Positions 1 through 8,258 of a stretch of DNA of 64,000 bases are shown piece after piece. Location of the stretch: the NCBI RefSeq assembly GCF_006352025.1, contig NZ_CP040936.1, forward strand, positions 2,046,001-2,110,000, given 5' to 3'. The translations under genes were made by a program, and so were the position numbers. The notes under the pieces were generated by a model, which made no database searches, was not told where the DNA came from, and saw nothing but the letters and a program-made list of their open reading frames with translations. The first letter of the stretch is position 1, and every line of letters begins with the position of its first letter. This stretch comes from Hymenobacter sp. DG01. GTDB taxonomy: Bacteria; Bacteroidota; Bacteroidia; Cytophagales; Hymenobacteraceae.

Positions 1-2
1 GT

Positions 3-806
3 GTGCAGGCCCATAAGCTCCTGCCCGATGCCGAGGTGCTGGCTGCAGCCCAGCGCGCCAAAGACGGCGGCAGCACCCGCTTCTGCATGGGCGCCGCCTG
101 GCGCGAAGTGCGCGACAACCGCGACTTCGACCGGGTGCTGAACATGGTAACCGAAGTCAACAACATCGGGCTGGAAGTGTGCTGCACCCTGGGCATGCTG
201 AACGAGTACCAGGCCGAGCGCCTGAAGGAAGCCGGCCTCTACGCCTACAACCACAACCTGGATACCAGCCGCGAGCATTACGACGACATCATCACTACCC
301 GCACCTACGACGACCGCCTGAACACGCTGGAGCACGTACGGAAGGCCGGTATTTCGGTGTGCTCGGGCGGCATCATTGGCCTGGGCGAAACCGACGAGGA
401 CCGCATTGCCATGCTGCACACCCTGGCGACCCTACCCCAGCACCCCGAGTCGGTGCCGGTGAATGCGCTGGTGCCCGTGGAAGGCACCCCTCTGGCCGAC
501 CAGCCCCGCGTGAGCGTGTGGGAAATGCTGCGCATGATTGCCACGGCCCGCATCCTGATGCCCCGCACCATGGTGCGCCTCTCGGCCGGCCGCCAGGAAA
601 TGCCCGTTACGGAGCAGGCCCTCTGCTTCCTGGCCGGCGCCAACTCCATTTTCTCGGGCGAGAAGCTGCTCACTACCCCCAACCCCGACTTCGACGCCGA
701 CAAGCAGATGTTTGCTTTGCTGGGCCTCAAGCCCCGCAAGTCCTTCAAGGACGTGCCCGAAGGTGCCGTAGTGCTGGGCAAGGAAGCTGCTCCGGTAGTA
801 GCGTAG
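3..806 (+). CDS. bioB: Biotin synthase, C-terminal part (cut by window edge)
   Basis: Radical SAM enzyme that inserts sulfur into dethiobiotin, the last step of biotin synthesis. The first roughly 60 residues, including the CxxxCxxC loop that binds the 4Fe-4S cluster, lie outside the window, so the apparent first codon is not the real start. What remains matches BioB closely: [10 protein letters not shown], then YNHNLDTS, then [12 protein letters not shown], then RLSAGR. The three cysteines and the arginine in these blocks correspond to the ligands of the sacrificial 2Fe-2S cluster. The end, [13 protein letters not shown] followed by a short tail, is complete. It opens a biotin cluster that continues with bioF, bioD and bioA on the same strand. 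Confidence 0.95.
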   Translation: MQAHKLLPDAEVLAAAQRAKDGGSTRFCMGAAWREVRDNRDFDRVLNMVTEVNNIGLEVCCTLGMLNEYQAERLKEAGLYAYNHNLDTSREHYDDIITTRTYDDRLNTLEHVRKAGISVCSGGIIGLGETDEDRIAMLHTLATLPQHPESVPVNALVPVEGTPLADQPRVSVWEMLRMIATARILMPRTMVRLSAGRQEMPVTEQALCFLAGANSIFSGEKLLTTPNPDFDADKQMFALLGLKPRKSFKDVPEGAVVLGKEAAPVVA

Positions 807-825
807 GTAGCAGTTGTTTTTCAGA

Positions 826-941
826 AAGCGTCTGTCATCCTGGGCAGCGCGAAGGACCTTCTCACGCCGAAACGAGTCGTTGTTACGATTGTCGTGCTAC
901 TGTGAGAAAGTCCTTCGCGGGCTCAGGATGACAGACGTTTT
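826..941. repeat. Intergenic palindromic repeat, copy 1
   Basis: Imperfect inverted repeat. The left arm begins cgtctgtcatcctg and continues gcgaaggacctt; the right arm reads gtccttcgc and ends caggatgacagacg. It fills the gap between bioB and the next gene. It shares the GTCATCCTGAG...GCGAAGGACC core with the copies at 6470 and 36594, so it is a dispersed element and not a local terminator. The forward reading frame that crosses it is not evidence of coding. Confidence 0.8.
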
Positions 942-960
942 TTACCCCGCCTCATCTTTT

Positions 961-1554
961 ATGCGCCTTACTGCTTGTCTTTTCCTGCTGCTGGCGGCAA
1001 CGGCCGGCCGGGCGCAAACCATATCGGGGCCCATGCCGGCACTGCGCCCGCTCGATTCCGTGTATGCGGCTCACGGAGTAGCATTCGGGACGCCGCCAGA
1101 GGGGACCATGCTCCGGCCGCAGTTCTCTGGTATGGGCAAGCGCTGGAAAACAACGCAGGTTTATGTGTTGCCTCCCCAGGCAGATACCATGATGCTGGCG
1201 CATCAGCCGGTACACCCAGAATTCTGGTTTCGGAGTGGCCAGTTTATTGGAGTTACTTATCAGTTAAAGCGGGAGCAGAAGAGCCGCACTGTTTTGCGGG
1301 AGCTTACCCGCCGCTACGGCCCACCCCGGCCCGGCAACGTACCCGGCGCGCAGTATTGGTTGGGCCGTCGTACCTACATTCTGTATGAGGATGCTGTGCC
1401 GGATGTTGTGCTCCACATTGCCAGTCTGGATATGCTCAATGAGCAGGTAATTGAAACCTCCGTCCGGCAGGAAGCCCGGAATTCGCTGGGCTGGCAGCCC
1501 GATTCGCTGGGGCTACCAAGGCAATTTCCACTGCCCACCGAAAAGATAAAATAG
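961..1554 (+). CDS. Secreted protein of unknown function in the biotin cluster
   Basis: A 197-aa protein with an N-terminal signal peptide (MRLTACLFLLLAATAGRAQ, cleavage likely after AQ). No family was recognised. The rest is soluble looking, with no further membrane segment. The ATG at 961 was chosen because it starts the signal peptide; the frame stays open upstream to 814, but that stretch is the palindromic repeat. Its stop codon overlaps the GTG start of bioF by one base, so the two genes are probably translated together. There is no evidence for a role in biotin synthesis. Confidence 0.7.
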   Translation: MRLTACLFLLLAATAGRAQTISGPMPALRPLDSVYAAHGVAFGTPPEGTMLRPQFSGMGKRWKTTQVYVLPPQADTMMLAHQPVHPEFWFRSGQFIGVTYQLKREQKSRTVLRELTRRYGPPRPGNVPGAQYWLGRRTYILYEDAVPDVVLHIASLDMLNEQVIETSVRQEARNSLGWQPDSLGLPRQFPLPTEKIK

Positions 1555-2699
1555 TGCCTACCCCCTCTCCCCTCCACCAACGCCTTACCCGCGAGCTAGA
1601 GCAGCGCGAAGCCGCCGGCACGCGCCGCCGCCTCACGCAGCCCGCCGCCGGGCTGGTGGATTTCAGCTCCAACGACTACCTGGGCCTGAGCCGCCACCCC
1701 GCCGTGCAACTGGCTTTGCAACAGGCCACGGCCGAAGCAGCGGGCAGCACCGGCTCCCGCCTGCTCACCGGTAACTCTACAGAGGCCGAGGCACTGGAGC
1801 AGCACTTAGCGCAATTCCACAAGGCCGAGGCGGCTCTGCTGTTCAACTCGGGCTACGCGGCCAACCTGGGGTTCTTCGCCGCCGTGCCCCGCCGCGGCGA
1901 CACGATTCTCTACGACGAGGCTTCGCACGCCTCCGTGAAGGACGGTATCCGGGGCTCCTTCGCTACGGCCTGGAGCTTCCGCCACAACGACCTCACCGAC
2001 CTGACCCGCAAGCTCGCCCGCGCTACCGGGGCCGTATTCGTGGCCGTGGAGGCGCTGTATTCCATGGATGGCGATGTGGCCCCGCTGGCGGAGCTGGCGG
2101 CGTTGTGCCGGGAGCGGGAGCTGTATCTGGTGGTAGATGAAGCCCACACCAACGGCCTCTACGGCCCCCAGGGCGAGGGTTTGGTGGAGGAACTGGGCTT
2201 GGAAGCCGACGTATTTGCCCGCGTGCTCACCTTCGGCAAGGCTCTGGGCAGCCAGGGCGCCGCCGTGGCCGGCCCGGCCGTACTCCGCGACTACCTGCTC
2301 AATTTCAGCCGGCCTTTCATCTACACTACTGCCCTACCCCCGCACTCCATCGCAAGCCTGCGGGCTGCGTACGAGGCGCTGCCGGCTCTATCGGCGGAGC
2401 GGGAGCAGCTGTTCTCGCTTTCCGACTACCTGAAAACCCGCCTGAACGCCGTACCGGGGCTGCGCGTGCCGCCGGAGAGCCATGTTATCCACCCCGTTTT
2501 CTTCACCGATGCGCCCGGTCCGGTCCGTGTGCGGGCGGTAGCGGCGGCTGCCCAAGCCTCCGGGTTCGATGTGCGCCCTATTGTGGCCCCCACGGTACCG
2601 GCCGGCACGGAGCGGCTGCGGCTTATTCTGCACAGCTACAACACGGAGGCGGAAATTGACGGGCTGGCGGCAGTGCTAGGGCAGATGAGGGCGGAGTAG
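1554..2699 (+). CDS. bioF: 8-amino-7-oxononanoate synthase
   Basis: PLP enzyme of the alpha-oxoamine synthase family. It joins pimeloyl-ACP or pimeloyl-CoA with L-alanine to give KAPA, the first committed step of the biotin ring pathway. The 381-aa length is normal. Visible landmarks are the SNDYLGLS segment near residue 39, the cofactor-stacking histidine in DEASHASVKDG (about 126), VVDEAHTNGLYG with the aspartate that pairs with the pyridine nitrogen (about 195), and TFGKALGSQGA with the PLP lysine (about 229). The start is GTG, overlapping the upstream stop by one base. Confidence 0.95.
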   Translation: MPTPSPLHQRLTRELEQREAAGTRRRLTQPAAGLVDFSSNDYLGLSRHPAVQLALQQATAEAAGSTGSRLLTGNSTEAEALEQHLAQFHKAEAALLFNSGYAANLGFFAAVPRRGDTILYDEASHASVKDGIRGSFATAWSFRHNDLTDLTRKLARATGAVFVAVEALYSMDGDVAPLAELAALCRERELYLVVDEAHTNGLYGPQGEGLVEELGLEADVFARVLTFGKALGSQGAAVAGPAVLRDYLLNFSRPFIYTTALPPHSIASLRAAYEALPALSAEREQLFSLSDYLKTRLNAVPGLRVPPESHVIHPVFFTDAPGPVRVRAVAAAAQASGFDVRPIVAPTVPAGTERLRLILHSYNTEAEIDGLAAVLGQMRAE

Positions 2700-2744
2700 C
2701 GGTACATTTCGCAGAGCATTATCTCACCCAAAGATCCTTACATA

Positions 2745-3095
2745 ATGAGCAGCAAGGAGTTTACTGATACACTCCGTCCGTTCTTCTGGTCGGAGCACGA
2801 AAACAGCGCGTCAGTTTGCCTGGAGGTGGGCGGCTACCGAAACGAAATCTTTGCCACAAGAGCAGCAGAAGGCTTTGAGGGCAGCGGGTACGACTGGGCG
2901 TCTCTGGCCCAGGTATTCTTAACGGAGCAGCAGCCCCAGCTGGCGGGCATCGTGAAATTCGACCCGGAAGGCAGCATGTTCTGCGCTTACTCGGCGGATA
3001 AGGAGGCCCTGAAGCAGTTTGCGCTGGCCTTCAAGATAGCCCTGGACGATGAGCGTATCGCAACGGACCTGTTGTCTCGCGCTGAGCTGGATTAG
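2745..3095 (+). CDS. Imm51-like immunity protein
   Basis: A 116-aa acidic cytosolic protein. The pattern FFWSEHENSASVCLEV, then EGFEGSGYDWASLAQVFL, then KFDPEGSMFCAYS and a final SRAELD resembles the Imm51 family of contact-dependent or polymorphic toxin immunity proteins; the family call is from memory of that pattern. No toxin gene is adjacent. It sits between bioF and bioD on the same strand, 45 bases after bioF. Homologues are often orphan genes, so protection against toxins from neighbouring cells is possible but not shown here. Confidence 0.7.
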   Translation: MSSKEFTDTLRPFFWSEHENSASVCLEVGGYRNEIFATRAAEGFEGSGYDWASLAQVFLTEQQPQLAGIVKFDPEGSMFCAYSADKEALKQFALAFKIALDDERIATDLLSRAELD

Positions 3096-3144
3096 GGAAA
3101 GTCAGACGGCACTCGCAACTCCTACTCACCCCAACCACCCGACT

Positions 3145-3765
3145 TTGGAACGACTTTTCATCACCGGCATCGGCACCGACGTAGGCAAAACCCTGGTGTC
3201 GGCCATCCTGACTGAGGCTTTGCAGGCTGACTACTGGAAGCCTGTGCAGGCGGGCCTGGAGCCCTCCACCGACGCGGGCACGGTCCGCAGTCTGGTGCGC
3301 AACACCCGCAGCCACTTCTGGCCGGAGCGCTACCGCCTGCAGCTACCCGCCTCGCCGCACGCCGCCGCCGCCGCCGAGGGACTCACGCTCCGCCCAGAAG
3401 ATTTCCAGCTGCCCGAAACCGACAACCACCTGCTGGTAGAAGGGGCCGGCGGCCTCCTGGTACCACTCGCCCCCGGCTTCCTCATAGCCGACTTAGCACG
3501 GCAGCTGGACCTCGATGTGGTGGTGGTTTCGCGCAATTACCTGGGTAGCATCAACCACACCCTGCTCACGCTGGAAGCCCTGCAGGCGCGCGGGCTGCGG
3601 GTGCGCGGCCTCGTGTTCAACGGGGAGCCTACTCCCGCCACCGAGAACTTCATCAGTCAGCATACTGGCGTGCCCCTGCTACCCCGCATCCGGCCCGAAA
3701 CCGAAGTAACCCCCGAGGTAGTAAGCCGCTACGCCACCGAGTTTCGGGCGTGGTTTGAGCTATAA
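3145..3765 (+). CDS. bioD: Dethiobiotin synthetase
   Basis: ATP-dependent carboxylase that closes the ureido ring of DAPA to form dethiobiotin. The P-loop GIGTDVGKT lies at about residues 8-16, the substrate lysine in WKPVQAG at about 32, and VEGAGGLLVP in the middle. The TTG at 3145 gives 206 aa, the normal length, and places the P-loop as expected. An in-frame ATG at 3049 would add 32 residues that lie within the preceding Imm51-like gene and look unlike BioD. Confidence 0.92.
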   Translation: MERLFITGIGTDVGKTLVSAILTEALQADYWKPVQAGLEPSTDAGTVRSLVRNTRSHFWPERYRLQLPASPHAAAAAEGLTLRPEDFQLPETDNHLLVEGAGGLLVPLAPGFLIADLARQLDLDVVVVSRNYLGSINHTLLTLEALQARGLRVRGLVFNGEPTPATENFISQHTGVPLLPRIRPETEVTPEVVSRYATEFRAWFEL

Positions 3766-3768
3766 GAA

Positions 3769-3822
3769 CGGCTCTGCGTTTCTCTGCGAAACCCTCTGCG
3801 CGCCTCTGCGGGAGCCGACGCC
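3769..3822 (+). repeat. CTCTGCG short interspersed repeats
   Basis: Four CTCTGCG units at 7-11 base intervals between bioD and bioA. They form no hairpin, and no reading frame uses them. Confidence 0.6.
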
Positions 3823-3847
3823 AGGCAGCCGTTGCTCCAGCCGGTTG

Positions 3848-3855
3848 TACCTTCG
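3848..3855 (+). promoter_or_regulatory. Possible -7 box upstream of bioA
   Basis: TACCTTCG resembles the Bacteroidota -7 consensus TAnnTTTG and ends 21 bases before the bioA ATG. No convincing -33 TTTG box is seen at the right distance, so this is weak. Confidence 0.3.
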
Positions 3856-3876
3856 CGCTCCATTACCCCTCCTTCC

Positions 3877-5199
3877 ATGCCTACTCTTTCCGAGCGGGAC
3901 CACGCCGTAGTGTGGCACCCTTATACCCAAATGCAGACTGCCCCGCTGGCCGTGCCCATTGTGCGTGGCGAGGGCAGCTGGCTGATTGCCGAGGATGGCA
4001 CCCGCTACCTCGACGGCATTTCGTCGTGGTGGGTAAACCTGCACGGGCACGCCCACCCGCACATTGCGGCCCGCGTGAGCGAGCAGCTGCGCACCCTGGA
4101 GCACGTGCTGTTTGCCGGCTTCACGCACCCCGCCGCCGTGGAGCTGGCCGAGCAGCTGCTGGAAATTCTGCCCGAAAACCAGGCCCGCGTATTCTATTCC
4201 GACAACGGCTCGACGGCCGTGGAAGTGGCCCTGAAAATGGTGCTGCAGTATTTCCACAACCTCGGCCAGCCGGAACGCCGCACCTTCATCTGCTTCCAGA
4301 ACTCCTACCACGGCGACACCTTCGGGGCTATGGCCGTGAGTGCACGCGGGGCCTTCACGGAGCCGTTCTGGCCGCTGCTCTTCGACGTGGAATTTATTGA
4401 TGTGCCGGTGCCGGGCCGGGAGGCCGAAACGCTGGCTCAGCTCGATACTCTGCTTGGCCGCCCTGATATAGCAGGCTTCATCTTCGAGCCTCTGGTGCTG
4501 GGCACAGCTGGCATGGTGATGTATGAGCCAGAAGTACTCACGGAAATGCTGCGCCGCTGCCACCAGTGCGGCGTGCTGTGCATTGCCGATGAGGTGATGA
4601 CGGGCTTCGGGCGCACCGGTCCCCTGTTTGCCAGCAGCCTGCTGCAGGAGCAACCCGACATCATGTGCTTTTCCAAAGGCCTGACGGGCGGCACCCTGGC
4701 CATGGGCCTGACCACCTGCGCCGCGCCCATTTACGCCGCTTTCCTCAGCGACAACAAGATGCGGGCCCTGTTCCACGGCCACTCTTACACCGCCAACCCC
4801 GTGGCCTGCGCCGCTGCCCTGGCCAGCCTGGAGCTTACCCGCACCGACGACTGTCAGCAGCAGCGCCAGCGCATAGAGGCCGCTCACGCCGCTTTCCGTC
4901 AGGAAATAGAAGCCTTGCCCGGCATCCGGCAGGTACGTCACCGCGGCACCATTCTGGCCGTGGAGTATGACCCCGGCGAGGGCACCAGCTACTTCAGCCG
5001 CCTCCGCGACGCCTTCTACCAGCTGGCCCTGGACAACCACATTGTGCTGCGCCCCCTGGGCAACGTAGTGTATTTGCTCCCCCCCTACTGCACCACCAAC
5101 CCCGAGCTGGAGCTACTGTACGCGGTGCTGCGCCGCATGCGTGAAGTAGTGCTGAACTTCGAGCCGGCGCCTACCCTCCCCGAGTACCTGCATGACTGA
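3877..5199 (+). CDS. bioA: Adenosylmethionine-8-amino-7-oxononanoate aminotransferase
   Basis: PLP class III aminotransferase that converts KAPA to DAPA, with S-adenosylmethionine as the usual amino donor. Landmarks in the 440-aa product are VWHPYTQM near the start, SSWWVNLHGHAHP (about 49-61), SDNGSTAVEVALKM (about 108), IADEVMTGFGRTG (about 236) and CFSKGLTGG with the PLP lysine (about 267). The ATG at 3877 gives MPTLSERDHAVVWHPYT, the expected N-terminus; a TTG at 3832 would add 15 unrelated residues. The gene overlaps the next one by 8 bases. Confidence 0.95.
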   Translation: MPTLSERDHAVVWHPYTQMQTAPLAVPIVRGEGSWLIAEDGTRYLDGISSWWVNLHGHAHPHIAARVSEQLRTLEHVLFAGFTHPAAVELAEQLLEILPENQARVFYSDNGSTAVEVALKMVLQYFHNLGQPERRTFICFQNSYHGDTFGAMAVSARGAFTEPFWPLLFDVEFIDVPVPGREAETLAQLDTLLGRPDIAGFIFEPLVLGTAGMVMYEPEVLTEMLRRCHQCGVLCIADEVMTGFGRTGPLFASSLLQEQPDIMCFSKGLTGGTLAMGLTTCAAPIYAAFLSDNKMRALFHGHSYTANPVACAAALASLELTRTDDCQQQRQRIEAAHAAFRQEIEALPGIRQVRHRGTILAVEYDPGEGTSYFSRLRDAFYQLALDNHIVLRPLGNVVYLLPPYCTTNPELELLYAVLRRMREVVLNFEPAPTLPEYLHD

Positions 5200-6460
5200 G
5201 TTTGCCCCCGACGAGCTAATTGTTATCCGGGGCCGGGGCCGGGTATCGGCGCTGGGGCTGCAGCCACTGCCCGCTGACGCCAGCGTTTCGCCCTTCACCA
5301 CCCACGCCACCGGCCTGCCCGTAGCTGCCCTACCCCCCGCCGCTGAGGCAACCCTCGCCGAGCTGCGCCGCACCCAACCCGCCTACCGCCAGCTCGACCG
5401 CACCGTACTGCTGGCCCTGCTGGCCGCCCGTCAGGCCGCGGCCGCAGCCGGCTGGCAACGTAGTGAGGTGGTGAGTGGTGAGCAAAAACACGACCCATTA
5501 CTCACCATCTCACCATTTCACCATTTCACCACTTCACCTCTGGCCGTCAGTATTGGGAGCAGCCGGGGCGCTACGGGGCGCACGGAGGAGTTTCACGCTG
5601 GTTTTCTGGCTGATGGCGTTGTGCCCGCCGGTGCCTCGCCGCTGACTACCCTCGGCAACGTGGCCAGCTGGGTGGCCTACGATGCGGGCAGCGCGGGCGG
5701 CGCGGCCCTGAGCCACTCCAGCACCTGCAGCAGCGCGTTTCAGGCCCTGGGCAACGCCACGGCCTGGCTGCGGGCGGGCATGGCCGAGCGGTTTCTGGCC
5801 GGGGGTACCGAGGCGCCCCTCACTGATTTCACCCTGGCTCAGATGCGGGCCATCGGCATCTACTCACCCTTTGCCGCCGAAGATTTTCCCTGTCGGCCCG
5901 GCGCGGGCAAGCCCTCTACCTTCGTGCTGGGCGAAGGCGCGGCGGTATTCGCCCTGGAGAAAGTGGGCCGACAACAGCTGGCGGCGGAAGCCGGTAGCGC
6001 ACCGGTTTTCGTGCTGGAAAGCGTAGGGTTTGGCTTCGAGGCCATCGGTAGCAAAACCGGCCTTTCGCCCGAGGGGCAGCACTTTCAGCAAGCTATCCGG
6101 CAGGCGCTGGCTCAGGCCCGCCTCACGCCCGCCGCCGTGGATGCCGTAGTGCTGCACAGCCCGGGCACCCCGGCCGGCGACGCGGCCGAGCGGGCGGCGC
6201 TGCGAGCAGTTTTCGGGGAAAGCCTACCCCCACTGCTGTCCAATAAGTGGCTGATTGGGCACACCTTGGGCGCCTCGGCCGCTCTCAGCCTCGATTTTGC
6301 CCTGCACATCCTCGAAACTCAGCAGTGGCCGGCCGCGCCGTTTGCCACCGACATAGCTTCCGCAGCCCCGAAGCCTATCCGCCGGATTCTGGTGAATGCG
6401 GCCGGCTTCGGGGGAAACGCGGCTTGTGCGCTGGTATCGGTGCTGGACGCAGGTAGATAG
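5192..6460 (+). CDS. FabF-like beta-ketoacyl synthase in the biotin cluster
   Basis: Thiolase-fold condensing enzyme of 422 aa. It keeps the Cys-His-His triad: HSSTCSSAF (Cys about 179), VVLHSPGTPAGDAAE (His about 322) and NKWLIGHTLGASA (His about 357). It overlaps bioA by 8 bases, which argues for joint expression. No bioC or bioH is visible, so a role in making the pimeloyl chain is attractive but only inferred. The N-terminal third is short of normal FabF sequence and carries an odd insertion at about residues 92-117, encoded by a low-complexity palindrome, between the AAAAAGW helix and the VSIGSSRGATG strand. Confidence 0.85.
   Translation: MTEFAPDELIVIRGRGRVSALGLQPLPADASVSPFTTHATGLPVAALPPAAEATLAELRRTQPAYRQLDRTVLLALLAARQAAAAAGWQRSEVVSGEQKHDPLLTISPFHHFTTSPLAVSIGSSRGATGRTEEFHAGFLADGVVPAGASPLTTLGNVASWVAYDAGSAGGAALSHSSTCSSAFQALGNATAWLRAGMAERFLAGGTEAPLTDFTLAQMRAIGIYSPFAAEDFPCRPGAGKPSTFVLGEGAAVFALEKVGRQQLAAEAGSAPVFVLESVGFGFEAIGSKTGLSPEGQHFQQAIRQALAQARLTPAAVDAVVLHSPGTPAGDAAERAALRAVFGESLPPLLSNKWLIGHTLGASAALSLDFALHILETQQWPAAPFATDIASAAPKPIRRILVNAAGFGGNAACALVSVLDAGR
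5464..5538 (+). repeat. Palindromic low-complexity repeat inside the ketoacyl synthase gene
   Basis: The left arm gaggtggtgagtggtgag is followed about 18 bases later by runs of ctcaccat and tcaccatt, ending in tcaccacttcacctc, which is nearly complementary to the left arm. The segment is about 75 bases, a multiple of three, and adds roughly 25 residues rich in H, T, S and F without breaking the frame. It falls between two parts of the protein that are contiguous in normal FabF-like enzymes. Confidence 0.75.
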
Positions 6461-6469
6461 AACTGTTGG

Positions 6470-6568
6470 CTCTGCTATCCTGATTACCCGGCGAAAAACT
6501 TCTGCCGCTTCGTTGAACAGGTAATTACTCCCGGTAAAGGTCCTTCGCTGCACTCAGGATGACAGGCG
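6470..6568. repeat. Intergenic palindromic repeat, degenerate copy 2
   Basis: The right arm, aaggtccttcgc followed by actcaggatgacaggcg, matches the family seen at 826 and 36594. The left arm (ctatcctgattacccggcgaa) has decayed, so this looks like an old copy. It fills the gap after the ketoacyl synthase gene. Confidence 0.6.
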
Positions 6569-6699
6569 CAGGAACAGTGTTCGGCTTGGCCCATAACTTA
6601 TACCCGGCTAATCCGGTGGGTGCCTTACCTTGCGCCGCAACGTGGGGCCACCCTTCCGCGTCTCTTGCCCAATTCCCAAACCAGATCCTACCCTTCTCC

Positions 6700-8058
6700 A
6701 TGCGCCGTTCCTCGCTGCTGTTGCTTTCGCTTGGTTTCACTACCTCGGTTTTCGCCCAGAACAAGCCCAACGCTACCCCCGATCCGCTCATTACCAAAAT
6801 GGTGCAGGACATATCGGAGAAAAACCTGCGCGACGACATCGACAAGCTCGTGAGCTTCGGCACGCGCCACACCCTGAGCGACACCAAGAGCAAGAAGCGC
6901 GGCATCGGGGCGGCCCGCAACTGGGTGGAAAGTGAGTTCAGGAAGTACAGCAAGGCCAGCGGGGGCCGCCTGAAAGTGGAGCAGGACACCTTCACCATCA
7001 AGCCCGACGGCCGCCGCATCGACCGGCCGGTGGTCATGGCCAACGTAATGGCGACCCTGCCCGGCACCGACCCCACCGATAAGCGCGTGTTCATCGTGAG
7101 CGGGCACATCGACTCCCGGGTGACGGACGTGATGAACGCCACCGCCGACGCGCCCGGCGCCAACGACGACGGCTCGGGCACGGTGGCCGTGATGGAGCTG
7201 GCCCGCGTGATGTCGCAGCAGCAGTTTCCGGCCACCATCATTTTTGTGGCCGTGCAGGGCGAAGAGCAGGGGCTTTATGGCTCGACTCACCTGGCTAAGC
7301 GCGCCAAGAAAGAAGGCTGGAACCTGGTGGCCATGCTCAACAACGATATCATGGGCAACTCTTCGGGCCACGACCCCGAAATCAAGGACGACAAGCGCCT
7401 GCGCGTGTTCAGCGAAGGTGTGCCCGCCACCGAAACCACCGACGAAGCCCGCGTACGACGCACGCTTTCTTCGGAAAACGACTCGCCCAGCCGCAACTTG
7501 GCCCGCTACACCCGCACGGCCTGCCAGCAGTACGTGCCCGGCCACGAGGTAGTGCTGGAGTATCGTCCCGACCGATTCCTGCGCGGCGGCGACCATACGC
7601 CCTTCAACCAGCAGGGCTTCACGGCAGTGCGCTTCTCGGAGATGAATGAGGACTTCCGCCACCAGCACCAGGACCTGCGCACCGAAAACGGCGAGGAGTA
7701 CGGCGACTATGCCAAGTTCATGGACTTCCCCTATCTGCGCCGCAACACCGGCGTAAACCTGGCCACGCTGGCTAGTCTGGCCCTGGCCCCCGCCGCCCCC
7801 GAAAACGTGGGCGTGCTCACGGCCAACCTCACCAACCGCACCGAGCTGAAGTGGGAAGCGCCCAAAGCCGGCGAGAAACCGGCCGGCTACTACGTGCTCA
7901 TGCGCGAAACCAGCGCCCCGGAGTGGCAGCAGAAGTTCTTCGTGACCGATACCAAAGCCGACCTGCCCCATAGCAAGGACAACTACATTTTCGGGGTGGT
8001 GTCAGTGGACGCCGAGGGCCACGAGAGCCTGCCCATCATTCCGAAACCGGTGCGCTAG
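6700..8058 (+). CDS. Secreted M28-family zinc peptidase with C-terminal Fn3-like domain
   Basis: Predicted exported aminopeptidase of 452 aa. A signal peptide covers MRRSSLLLLSLGFTTSVFAQ. The M28 zinc ligands are visible in order: SGHIDSR (His about 136), PGANDDGSG (Asp about 156), QGEEQGLYG (catalytic Glu about 188 and ligand Glu 189), NNDIMGN (Asp about 216) and GGDHTPF (His about 299). From about 375 to the end a beta-rich segment with KWEAPKAGEKPAGYYV resembles fibronectin type III. The ATG at 6700 was chosen because it opens the signal peptide. The substrate is unknown. Confidence 0.88.
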   Translation: MRRSSLLLLSLGFTTSVFAQNKPNATPDPLITKMVQDISEKNLRDDIDKLVSFGTRHTLSDTKSKKRGIGAARNWVESEFRKYSKASGGRLKVEQDTFTIKPDGRRIDRPVVMANVMATLPGTDPTDKRVFIVSGHIDSRVTDVMNATADAPGANDDGSGTVAVMELARVMSQQQFPATIIFVAVQGEEQGLYGSTHLAKRAKKEGWNLVAMLNNDIMGNSSGHDPEIKDDKRLRVFSEGVPATETTDEARVRRTLSSENDSPSRNLARYTRTACQQYVPGHEVVLEYRPDRFLRGGDHTPFNQQGFTAVRFSEMNEDFRHQHQDLRTENGEEYGDYAKFMDFPYLRRNTGVNLATLASLALAPAAPENVGVLTANLTNRTELKWEAPKAGEKPAGYYVLMRETSAPEWQQKFFVTDTKADLPHSKDNYIFGVVSVDAEGHESLPIIPKPVR

Positions 8059-8094
8059 ATTCTCAGAATCTCAGGAGTTTTACGCCTTTTACCA

Positions 8095-8135
8095 CACCGG
8101 ACCCGGCCGCGTTCATCAACGCGCCGGGTCCGGTG
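8095..8135 (+). terminator. Strong hairpin after the M28 peptidase gene
   Basis: A 12-bp arm caccggacccgg pairs with ccgggtccggtg, and an inner gcgtt/aacgc pair closes a CATC loop. It starts 36 bases after the peptidase stop. The T-tract is short (gtttaa), so this is a hairpin terminator of uncertain efficiency. Confidence 0.65.
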
Positions 8136-8228
8136 CCGTTTAATGACAATCCGAACCGTTTTGCAACTGTTGTGCTTCGGATTGGTTACTCCGCTGGGTA
8201 CGCGGCGCGGGCACCTAACCCGATGGCG

Positions 8229-8236
8229 TACTTTTG
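8229..8236 (+). promoter_or_regulatory. Possible -7 box upstream of the glutathione peroxidase gene
   Basis: TACTTTTG fits TAnnTTTG exactly and ends 22 bases before the ATG at 8259. No TTTG-like -33 element stands at the usual spacing, so confidence is modest. Confidence 0.4.
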
Positions 8237-8258
8237 CCTTTCTCTTAACCCCAAAGCC

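Noticed and set aside
826..941. Palindromes as transposon ends
   Set aside because: No transposase, integrase or target-site duplication is visible at any copy.
814..960. N-terminal extension of the secreted protein before bioF
   Set aside because: It translates the palindromic repeat and precedes a good signal peptide start at 961.
3769..3822. A CRISPR-like array
   Set aside because: Units are only 7 bases and spacers are too short; no cas genes are present.
3760..5040. A long - strand open frame opposite bioA
   Set aside because: It mirrors bioA, which has full family motifs, and its own product resembles no protein.
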